This document shows positions 41,594 through 49,242 of a stretch of DNA of 64,000 nt, piece by piece. The notes under the pieces were generated by a model. The model ran no database searches, was not told where the DNA came from, and was given only the letters and a program-made list of their open reading frames with translations. Positions within the stretch are counted from its first letter, which is position 1; each line of letters begins with the position of its first letter. The DNA comes from Propionivibrio sp. (GTDB lineage Bacteria; Pseudomonadota; Gammaproteobacteria; Burkholderiales; Rhodocyclaceae), in assembly GCA_003249625.1 (NCBI GenBank), contig QKII01000307.1:5515-69514 (forward strand), read 5' to 3'. The position numbers and the translations under genes were made by a program.

Positions 41594-43114
41594 ATGCAAT
41601 TCCGCCGCATGCGTTGCCTTTCGCGGACGATGCCAAGCCTGTGCCTACCCCTGCTGCTCGCTGGATGCGCCGCCGTCGGCCCGGACTATGTGCCACCAAA
41701 GCTGTCGGACATGAGGATTCCCGGCCAGTGGACGTCCGCTGGTGAAAAGGCTGGCGGCGACCGGGGCGCAAACACCGCCCCATCGTCCGCTTCGCCATGG
41801 TGGACCGAACTCGACGACCCATTGCTCGACCAAATGGTAAATGAAGGATTTCGCACCAGTCCGACGCTGGAAGCGGCAGTGGCGCGACTCAGGCAGTCGC
41901 GTGCCGCCTTCGCCGGAACGCGAGCCGCGTGGGGGCCATCGGTTGACGGCGAGGCAACCAGCGAACGCGCAGCGAGCGATTCGGGCGCTGCGCCTTACTC
42001 AGACTCGTGGTTATCAACCAACGCCTCGTGGGAAATCGACATTTTCGGCGCGGTTCGCCGCGGCAACGAAGGCGCCAAGGCGCGCGCCGCTGCGCAGCAG
42101 GCGACGCTGGCCGACGTGCGCGTAAGCCTTGCTGCGGATATTACCGACGCTTACCTGAGCTACCGAGCATGCCAGTCGGACGTCGCGCTTAGCGAGCAGG
42201 ACGTGCGCTCGCGCGAAGCAACGGAAAAACTCACCGCCGCCAGTGTCACCGAAGGTTTCACCGCGCCTTATCAGGCGATTCGCAGCAAGGCGTCGGTGGC
42301 TGAGGCGCGGACGCAGCTCGCGTCACGGCGTGCTTATTGTTCCCGCCAAGAAAACCTGCTCACTCGCCTTACCGGCATACCACGCCCGACCTTGATGGAA
42401 AAGCTGGCCGACAAGCCGACCGGGCTGGATCGGTTGCCCGTGCCGAAGCACTTCGGCATCGCCATCCCGGAGCAATCGCTTAATCGGCGACCTGACATCC
42501 GTGCCGCCGAACGCAAGGTCGCCGCCGCCTCCGCCGACATTGGGTTAGCCGAAGCCGATCGCTATCCACGTATATCGCTGAACGGCTCACTCGGCTATTC
42601 CGTCGAGGGATCGGGCAGCGGTGCGCTCTCTTTTGGCTCCTGGTCGTTTGGCCCGTCGCTCAGTCTGCCGATATTCGACGGCGGGCGACGCAAGGCAGCC
42701 GTCGATGCAGCCAAAGCGCGCTACGATGAAGCACTCGCCGAGTTCAAAACAGAAGCGCGGAACGCTGTCCAGGAAGTCGAAGATGCTCTGACGCGCTACG
42801 CTGCCGCACACGAACGCGCAGAAAACGCACGCATTTCAGCCAACCAGTACCAGCAATTCTTCAAGACGGTCGAAATTCGCTATCGAGAGGGAGCCAGCAA
42901 TCTCCTGGAACTTGAAGATGCCCGGCGTTCCATGCTCGATGCACAACAGACGCTGCTTGGCGTTATGCAGGAACGCCTCCAAGCCTGGGTTGCGCTCAAC
43001 CGGGCAACCGGCGGTGCCGCGCAGTTCGCGCCGGATGTCTCCAAGGCCGATCATTCAAAACAAGCACAGGCGATCCCGGTCAAAGCCCCGTCGCCCGTAA
43101 CGCCAGTCAACTAG
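41594..43114 (+). CDS. NodT-family outer membrane efflux lipoprotein (TolC/OprM-like)
   Basis: 506 residues. A lipoprotein signal ends LLLAGCAAVGPDY, the standard OprM/NodT start. Two repeats of the outer-membrane-factor fold follow, with conserved EAAVARLRQSRAA, WEIDIFGAVRRG and LNRRPDIRAAERKVAAASADIGLAEADRYP segments. It forms the trimeric exit duct of tripartite pumps. A polar tail rich in Lys/Pro/Val closes the protein. AAGGA precedes the ATG. It can serve the YbhGFSR exporter upstream and/or the adaptor encoded next. Confidence 0.93.
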   Translation: MQFRRMRCLSRTMPSLCLPLLLAGCAAVGPDYVPPKLSDMRIPGQWTSAGEKAGGDRGANTAPSSASPWWTELDDPLLDQMVNEGFRTSPTLEAAVARLRQSRAAFAGTRAAWGPSVDGEATSERAASDSGAAPYSDSWLSTNASWEIDIFGAVRRGNEGAKARAAAQQATLADVRVSLAADITDAYLSYRACQSDVALSEQDVRSREATEKLTAASVTEGFTAPYQAIRSKASVAEARTQLASRRAYCSRQENLLTRLTGIPRPTLMEKLADKPTGLDRLPVPKHFGIAIPEQSLNRRPDIRAAERKVAAASADIGLAEADRYPRISLNGSLGYSVEGSGSGALSFGSWSFGPSLSLPIFDGGRRKAAVDAAKARYDEALAEFKTEARNAVQEVEDALTRYAAAHERAENARISANQYQQFFKTVEIRYREGASNLLELEDARRSMLDAQQTLLGVMQERLQAWVALNRATGGAAQFAPDVSKADHSKQAQAIPVKAPSPVTPVN

Positions 43115-43134
43115 GCAAGCCAAGAAGGTCATAC

Positions 43135-44346
43135 ATGCTGCACGATTTCAGAACATATCACCATCGCCATAAACGCTCCGCCCTCGTCTCTCTTTTCACC
43201 CTGTCCGCGGTCGCCGCGCTCGGGCTGGCGAATTTCTCGTACGCACAGAACTTGGCGCCCGAAGCCGCGCCAGTCGTGACAACGCCGGTAACCGAGTCCG
43301 CATCCGAACCGATCACAACACCAGCCCCCGCAACGCCGGTGACCTTGATCAGGCCGAAAACCGCGCTCTGGCCCGACCAGATCGAGGCCAGTGGCAACGT
43401 CATGCCGTGGCAGGAAACGATGATCGGCAGTGAAGTCGGAGGGCTGCGCCTGGAAAGCGTGCTAATCAGTGTTGGCGATACGGTATCGAAGGGACAAGTG
43501 CTTGCCAGACTCGACACAGCAGCGGTCGAGGTGGACCTCGATGCAGCCAATGCACAGCTGATGGAGGCGGAAGGCACGCTTGCCCAAGCCGCCGCGACGC
43601 TCGACCGCGCAAACCGGCTGGCCCCATCGGGCGGCCTTAGCCAGCAGGAGCTGACGCGCTACGAGACACAGAAAAATACCGCCGAAGCCCGTGTCAACGC
43701 GGCGCGTGCGCAGGTTAAACGGCAGCAACTGCGACTGAAGTTCGCGACGATCGTCGCCCCCGACGACGGCGTGATATCCGCGAGTTCGGCGTCGGAAGGC
43801 GCAATCGTCCAGTCAGGCAGCGAACTGTTCCGGCTGATCCGCCAGGGCCGGCTGGAATGGCGCGCCGAGGTCAAGGGCGAAACGCTGCTCCGGCTCGCCA
43901 TCGGACAGCAAGTGATCGTCAACAGTCCGCTTGGCTCGGAAGTCAAAGGGCGAGTACGCCGCCTATCACCGACCATTAACGTAACGACTGGCAACGGTCT
44001 GGTGTACGTCGACCTGCCGCCCGAGACCAACCTGAAGGCCGGTCTCACCGTTTCTGGCAGCATCAGCATAAACAAGCGCAAGGCGCTGTTCCTGCCATCC
44101 AGTGCTGTCGTGCATAGCGATAGCGAGGCACGGGTATTCAAGATTGGGCCGGAGAACAAGCTCGTTGCGGTCAGCGTGTTGACCGGGCGAACCCGGGGCG
44201 ATGCGATAGAGATCGTCAGCGGACTCGACACGCGCAGCCAGGTGATAGGCGGCGACGCGAGCCGTTTGCAAGTCGGCCAACTTGTCGATGCTTCGGCGCA
44301 CGATCAGGAGTCTGAAGCACCAGGCGGCGGGACGGAAAGCAACTGA
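43135..44346 (+). CDS. RND-type efflux periplasmic adaptor (membrane fusion protein)
   Basis: 403 residues. Signal peptide to about residue 37 (LGLANFSYAQ), then a Pro/Thr linker, and the adaptor body: SGNVMPWQETMIGSEVGGLRL, VGDTVSKGQVLARLD (lipoyl half), a coiled-coil hairpin (about 130-195), then IVAPDDGVISASSASEGAIV and a membrane-proximal domain ending near QVIGGDASRL. Such adaptors normally connect an RND pump to a TolC-like duct. It follows the NodT gene by 20 bases, but no RND pump gene follows. Confidence 0.9.
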   Translation: MLHDFRTYHHRHKRSALVSLFTLSAVAALGLANFSYAQNLAPEAAPVVTTPVTESASEPITTPAPATPVTLIRPKTALWPDQIEASGNVMPWQETMIGSEVGGLRLESVLISVGDTVSKGQVLARLDTAAVEVDLDAANAQLMEAEGTLAQAAATLDRANRLAPSGGLSQQELTRYETQKNTAEARVNAARAQVKRQQLRLKFATIVAPDDGVISASSASEGAIVQSGSELFRLIRQGRLEWRAEVKGETLLRLAIGQQVIVNSPLGSEVKGRVRRLSPTINVTTGNGLVYVDLPPETNLKAGLTVSGSISINKRKALFLPSSAVVHSDSEARVFKIGPENKLVAVSVLTGRTRGDAIEIVSGLDTRSQVIGGDASRLQVGQLVDASAHDQESEAPGGGTESN

Positions 44347-44514
44347 TCCAAGGCACATCGGATCGTCCGATCGAAATCGCCTGCATTGGCTTGTTGCCAG
44401 ATTTTTGCAAGATGATTCGTCTCGCTCTTGGGAACGCGACATTTTGTGAGCTGAAAGTCGGTCGCCCAGGGACCGGCATACCCACCTGATGGCGAACGTC
44501 CCAAGCGATACTTA

Positions 44515-44790
44515 TCAGGGCGCTCTCGTCGGGGCCGTGGAGACTGCGCCATTCATTGACAGTTGAGTGGGCTGTACGCTGCGGCTTCGTGAATCGGAGG
44601 GTGCGGTCGACGATTTCGTTTGCTCTTGCCCTGACGTAACACCGGCGCTGACGAGGTCCCCACGGCTCCAGCGATTTTTGTAAAGTCCGGCATAAGCCCC
44701 GACGACAAGGAGTCCAAAGATAACCGTTAGGCAAACCAGACAACGCCTCGCGCGTTTGGCGGGCGAAAGAACTTGGTAATCAGTGTTCAT
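44515..44790 (-). CDS. possible small membrane protein
   Basis: A 91-residue ORF: a basic N-terminus (SPAKRARRCL), one membrane segment (about 18-38, CLVCLTVIFGLLVVGAYAGLY) and a Ser/Thr/Gln-rich tail without features. The topology is plausible for an inner-membrane peptide, but the ribosome-binding site is weak and no family is recognised. A 10-bp inverted repeat lies directly upstream. The 168 bases between it and the adaptor gene (44347-44514) hold nothing I can identify. Confidence 0.35.
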   Translation of the reverse strand: MNTDYQVLSPAKRARRCLVCLTVIFGLLVVGAYAGLYKNRWSRGDLVSAGVTSGQEQTKSSTAPSDSRSRSVQPTQLSMNGAVSTAPTRAP

Positions 44791-44796
44791 CGGATT

Positions 44797-44825
44797 CTAT
44801 CTTCAAAGATTGGCGTTGAAGATAG
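44797..44825. repeat. 10-bp inverted repeat upstream of the small membrane ORF
   Basis: CTATCTTCAA (44797-44806) and TTGAAGATAG (44816-44825) are exact inverted arms, 9 bases apart, 7 bases before the start codon on the minus strand. It is a candidate operator or leader hairpin. Confidence 0.5.
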
Positions 44826-45098
44826 GATAGTTAGATTACGACCAGATGAATGTGACGTATTTCACTCTTTCGTCATACATCTGCGACACCAACCGAATTG
44901 TTAAAAAAACAAGTGGGTTGAACCAGAGCACGACGAGTTGCCCCGCGGCTGCCTCTGCCCCGTTTGCTCGGTTTCTCAGCCCTGAAAACAGGCGTTCCGA
45001 GAGGTCACCACCTCAACTGTCACTGTTCATTTACCCAGTTTGTCCTCTGATGCGCGGATAATGGCGCCTCTGTTCAATAACTACCAAGTATCGTCCCC
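44826..45098. other. intergenic gap before the MFS genes
   Basis: Together with the inverted repeat this makes about 300 bases without a gene. It is less GC-rich than its surroundings. I see a GATAAT (45057-45062) as a possible -10 for the MFS gene but no matching -35, and nothing else. Confidence 0.5.
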
Positions 45099-46514
45099 GT
45101 GACCGGCCCTGTCTCTCCCTCCCCTACCGATAATCCGAAAGTCATCTGGCTGGTGGCCGGTGCCTTCTTCATGGAGTTTCTCGACGCAACGGTCATCACC
45201 ACCGCTTTGCCCGAAATGGCAAAGAGTTTTCAGATTCAAACGATCGAGATGTCGACAGGGATGAGTGCCTATATGCTCGCACTGGCGGTGTTCATACCAC
45301 TGAGCGGATGGTTGTCCGATCGTTTTGGTCCGCGACGCATCTTTGGTGGTGCAATCTTTCTTTTTACTCTGGCTTCGATAATGTGCAGCCTGAGCACTAG
45401 CCTCTGGCAATTTACCGCAGCACGGGTCTTGCAAGGCCTGGGAGGTGCCATGATGGTGCCGGTAGGACGGGTTGTCGTCCTGCGGGGAACACCTAAAGAG
45501 GGATTGATTCGAGCGATCGCCTTGCTCACTTGGCCGGGCCTGACCGCTCCGGTACTCGGTCCGGCTCTGGGTGGGATAATCACCGAACATTGGGGATGGC
45601 AATGGATCTTCTGGATCAACGTTCCCTTGGGGGTTACTGGTTTGTTTCTCACCCTGCGCTGGATCAACACAAATGAAGCCGGTCGACGCCCCTTCGACTT
45701 TCCGGGCTTTCTCCTGACTGGATTTGGATGCAGTGCAGTAATGCTCGCCTGCGATCTGCTCAGCCACTCGCCATTCAGTCCAAGCACCGTTGCGTTCTTC
45801 GGTATAGCGGGGGGCATCGCGACTGTTCTGTCGGTCCGTCACTTGAGAAGGACGCCGCATCCATTGGTTGATCTCGGAGCCTTCCAGATTCTCACGTTCT
45901 CGGTCGCCATTTGGGGAGGCTCCGTCTTCAGGATGACGATCAATAGCGCCCCATTCCTGCTGCCCTTGCTGTTTCAGCTGATCTTCGGGTTTTCGCCCTC
46001 GACTTCGGGAATCCTGTTGCTCGCCTTATTTGCGGGAAATCTCTGCATGAAACCGGGAACGACCTGGGTCATGCAACGCTGGGGGTTCCGGCGAGTCCTG
46101 ATCGCGAATGGCTGGCTGGTCGTCATCGGCTTCATCGCTTGCGCTTTTCTCGGCCCGGGAATGCCGAAACTCTTCATCGCGATCATTCTTTTCTTCACCG
46201 GCCTGTGCCGGTCGATGCAATTCACCTGTCTGAACACATTGAGTTTCTGTGACGTCCCCAAAGACAGGATGAACGGAGCGTCGACACTCAGCAGCATCTT
46301 CTTTCAGATGAGCATTGCGCTTGGAATTGCCTTGGGAGCTGCCGCGCTTCAGGCAAGTACACTGTTCAGCCGTGGCAGCGCAGCCCTGGAACTGTGGAAT
46401 TTTCGGGCCACCTTTCTGTTCATAGCGGCGATCTCGGCACTGGGAATCCTTGATTTCCTGAGGCTTCCCGGCGATGCAGGTGCACAGGTAACCGGCGCCA
46501 GGACGGGCAGATAA
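45099..46514 (+). CDS. MFS drug:H+ antiporter, DHA2 family (14 membrane segments)
   Basis: 471 residues from a GTG start at 45099 without a clear ribosome-binding site; the next candidate Met lies inside the first membrane segment. Conserved DHA2 motifs: FFMEFLDATVITTALPEMAKSF (motif D1-like), LSDRFGPRRIF (motif A) and LTWPGLTAPVLGPALGGII (motif C of drug antiporters). About fourteen hydrophobic segments. Likely exports small lipophilic compounds from the cytoplasm. A second DHA2 gene follows after 34 bases. Confidence 0.87.
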   Translation: MTGPVSPSPTDNPKVIWLVAGAFFMEFLDATVITTALPEMAKSFQIQTIEMSTGMSAYMLALAVFIPLSGWLSDRFGPRRIFGGAIFLFTLASIMCSLSTSLWQFTAARVLQGLGGAMMVPVGRVVVLRGTPKEGLIRAIALLTWPGLTAPVLGPALGGIITEHWGWQWIFWINVPLGVTGLFLTLRWINTNEAGRRPFDFPGFLLTGFGCSAVMLACDLLSHSPFSPSTVAFFGIAGGIATVLSVRHLRRTPHPLVDLGAFQILTFSVAIWGGSVFRMTINSAPFLLPLLFQLIFGFSPSTSGILLLALFAGNLCMKPGTTWVMQRWGFRRVLIANGWLVVIGFIACAFLGPGMPKLFIAIILFFTGLCRSMQFTCLNTLSFCDVPKDRMNGASTLSSIFFQMSIALGIALGAAALQASTLFSRGSAALELWNFRATFLFIAAISALGILDFLRLPGDAGAQVTGARTGR

Positions 46515-46548
46515 ATATCAATTCACTCCTTGGCACCAACACACTGTC

Positions 46549-47940
46549 ATGACGTACAACGGACTTCCGCCCCCTCGCCGCTATTTCGCCATGGCTGCCG
46601 TGATCATTGGCATAACGATGGCCGTGCTCGATGGCACGATCGTCAATCTGGCACTACCGGGGATTACTCATAATTTTCATTCGAGCGCAGCGCAATCCAT
46701 CTGGATCGTGAATGCCTACCAGATCGCCACGCTCTCACTTTTGTTACCGCTCGCGACACTGGGTGATTTCATTGGCTATCGTCGTGTCTATCTGAGCGGC
46801 GTCATAATCTTCACGCTAGCCTCTCTCGGCTGCGCCTTTTCGCCTTCCCTGTCTTGGCTGATCGCGACGCGGGTTTTGCAGGGGGTAGGTGCGGCCGGAA
46901 TCATGTCCGTGAATGCGGCGCTGGTTCGCCTGATCTACCCGAAAGAGCAGTTGGGGAAAGGAATTGCGATCAATTCGATGGTGGTCGCCGCATCGTCGGT
47001 AGCGGGACCATCCATCGCTGCTGCCATTTTGTCTCACGCGTCGTGGCCATGGTTGTTTGCTGTCAATGTGCCGCTTGGTATCCTGATCCTCTTGGTCGCC
47101 CCCCGTGCTTTGCCTGAACCGCCTGCCACCCGTCCAGCAATGAGCCAGTTTTCCGTGCTTGATGTGTTGTTGAACGCTTCCCTGTTCAGTATGGTGTTCT
47201 TGGGTGTTGATACATTGAGCGTTCGGCAAAATGGAAGTGACTCGGTGTTTCCAGCGTCGACTGGAGCAGTCTTCCTCTTGATCGGATTGCTCGTGGGGGT
47301 AACGTATCTCAGAAGGCAACTGGCCCGGCCACTGCCTATTCTCCCTGTTGACCTTCTCCGAATTCCCGTGTTCGCACTGTCAATGTGCACCTCAATTGCT
47401 GCATTCTCCGCACAGATGCTTTCATACGTCGTAATGCCGTTTCTGTTCCTTGATGCATATGGGTACACGCCCTATCAGGCGGGTCTTCTTATCACAGCCT
47501 GGCCACTAACGATCGTGGTGATTGCCCCCTTTGTCGGCATGATGATCGGTCGAATTCCGGATGGATTGCTGGGCAGCATCGGGCTCGCCATCCTGTCGTC
47601 TGGTCTCGTCTTGTTGGCAATGTTGCCGGCCCACCCGGGGAATTTCGATGTCATCTGGCGACTGATTGTTTGTGGCATTGGGTTTGGCCTGTTTCAGTCG
47701 CCAAACAATCACACGATCGTCACCTCTGCCCCGGGGCATCGCTCGGGTGGAGCCAGCGGCATGTTGGGCACAGCACGGCTGACAGGGCAAACGCTTGGCG
47801 CCATCATTGTGGCGATAGTCTTTTCAATGACTAATCCGCACAATGGTCAAGGTCCTGCCGTCGCGTTGTACCTAGCCGCCGGATTTGCCGCAGTGGCGAG
47901 CGTGTTTAGTGGATTGCGCCTATCGTCGGCCAAACGTTAG
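46549..47940 (+). CDS. MFS drug:H+ antiporter, DHA2 family (second copy)
   Basis: 463 residues. Motifs: GITMAVLDGTIVNLALPGI, LGDFIGYRRVYLSGV (motif A) and VAASSVAGPSIAAAIL (motif C, here with Ser/Ala in place of the usual Gly-Pro core). Fourteen predicted segments. It is only distantly similar to the gene upstream, so this is not a recent duplication. They are probably co-transcribed. Resembles Smv/QacA-type exporters of cationic or quaternary compounds, but the substrate is not determined. Confidence 0.87.
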   Translation: MTYNGLPPPRRYFAMAAVIIGITMAVLDGTIVNLALPGITHNFHSSAAQSIWIVNAYQIATLSLLLPLATLGDFIGYRRVYLSGVIIFTLASLGCAFSPSLSWLIATRVLQGVGAAGIMSVNAALVRLIYPKEQLGKGIAINSMVVAASSVAGPSIAAAILSHASWPWLFAVNVPLGILILLVAPRALPEPPATRPAMSQFSVLDVLLNASLFSMVFLGVDTLSVRQNGSDSVFPASTGAVFLLIGLLVGVTYLRRQLARPLPILPVDLLRIPVFALSMCTSIAAFSAQMLSYVVMPFLFLDAYGYTPYQAGLLITAWPLTIVVIAPFVGMMIGRIPDGLLGSIGLAILSSGLVLLAMLPAHPGNFDVIWRLIVCGIGFGLFQSPNNHTIVTSAPGHRSGGASGMLGTARLTGQTLGAIIVAIVFSMTNPHNGQGPAVALYLAAGFAAVASVFSGLRLSSAKR

Positions 47941-48094
47941 CCGACGCTGTACTATTTCGAGGCTCCAAGCGGCTGGTACCAAGTTTGTTCCCGCAGGCCG
48001 CCCGGCAGCATTCTGGCGCGGTACCTCGTGCCGCCGGTACCGTACTCGACGTACCCAACGTTTGAAAATTTTCCGTTCTTAGGTGGCCTGTTGT

Positions 48095-48976
48095 ATGAAG
48101 AAACTGATTCAGGAACTGAAACGATTATTCCTTCTGCCTCACCAACCCTGCCAAAGGGGAACTCAAAACCTCGATAAAGGCAAAGAACTGACCGAAGAAG
48201 AGCTGGTTGAGGGCCTGAAAGGCGAAAGTTCGGTCGTCGTCAACCTGCTCGGTCCCGACGACACCGTCCGAACTATTGTCATCGGTATTACTGACCCAAA
48301 AAACTGGGTTCGGGTCGCAGCGGTTTATCAGGGAATACAGGAAGATCTGGAGTTGCCTGCACCAGCCGTTTCTGTTTCGCCGGTCGAGGGTTTCCAACTC
48401 TGGTTCTCACTGACCAAGGCCGTACCGGCAAACCAGGCAGCAAACTTCACCAATGCACTCCGGAGAAAATATCTGTCCGATCTTCCGTCACCCCAAATCA
48501 GGCAATGGCCAGAGGCTCTGGATTCTCGCTGCCGATTGCCCTTGGTGCCGTCGTATCACGAAACGGCGCAGAAATGGTCTGCATTTATCGACCCAACCAT
48601 GGGAGGCATGTTCATTGATGACGCCGGTCTTGAAATATCCCCCGGCATGGATCGCCAGGCAGACATGCTCAGCGGTATAAAAAGCATCAAGGCAGAGGAC
48701 TTCGTTCGGGCCATGGGCCTACTGGAAAGCGATGCAGAATCAAAAACAACTCCTGAAAAGAGCCTAACAGATCGAGAAGTCAATCATTCGGATGGAATTG
48801 GATCCGATAACGCAGGGATCCGGTCGCCACTAAATGTGGGCAGCAATTTCTCCAATCCAAAAAGTTTCTTGCTAGCGGTCATGAATGACCCGAAAGTCAG
48901 CGGAAAGCTAAGGATTAGAGCAGCAAAAGCGTTGTTGCCTTATTTTGAGACGGATTGCAAAAAGCCCAGCACTTGA
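48095..48976 (+). CDS. hypothetical protein with terminase-small-subunit-like C-terminus
   Basis: 293 residues from ATG 48095 (AGGTGG upstream); a GTG at 48083 would add four residues. Not a family I can name. The N-terminal part carries GFQLWFSLTKAVPANQAANFTNALRRKYL, which recalls replication-primase-like or plasmid proteins; a Ser/Asp-rich linker (about 205-250) follows. The C-terminal stretch SFLLAVMNDPKVSGKLRIRAAKALLPYFE resembles the end of phage terminase small subunits. Base composition is visibly less GC-rich than the neighbours, and no other phage gene is nearby, so it may be a remnant of a mobile element. Confidence 0.6.
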   Translation: MKKLIQELKRLFLLPHQPCQRGTQNLDKGKELTEEELVEGLKGESSVVVNLLGPDDTVRTIVIGITDPKNWVRVAAVYQGIQEDLELPAPAVSVSPVEGFQLWFSLTKAVPANQAANFTNALRRKYLSDLPSPQIRQWPEALDSRCRLPLVPSYHETAQKWSAFIDPTMGGMFIDDAGLEISPGMDRQADMLSGIKSIKAEDFVRAMGLLESDAESKTTPEKSLTDREVNHSDGIGSDNAGIRSPLNVGSNFSNPKSFLLAVMNDPKVSGKLRIRAAKALLPYFETDCKKPST

Positions 48977-49242
48977 GCAACCTGAGCCATGAACGCAGGC
49001 AGCACGTTTCAAGCCACAACCTGCCTGTCCCCTCTTCTGTGCAGCAGACATTCAAGGGACTGCTCCGCTCCGAAAGCTGTCGGGCTGTGAATCGCACTTG
49101 CTCCTGTCATACATATGACGTCAACAACAAAAACGGATGTTTACTGATTCATAGTCCGCCTGTCACACGATTGACCAATCGTCCAGATTAGCCGATTTTC
49201 TTACCGCCGAAACGAAATGTCTTAAAGCGAAACGAACCACGG

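Noticed and set aside
44304..44552. 82-codon minus-strand frame overlapping the end of the adaptor gene
   Set aside because: No ribosome-binding site, antisense to the adaptor C-terminus, no family features.
48990..49030. CAGGCAG/CTGCCTG hairpin as terminator of the hypothetical gene
   Set aside because: Only 7 bp with an 18-base loop and no T-run.
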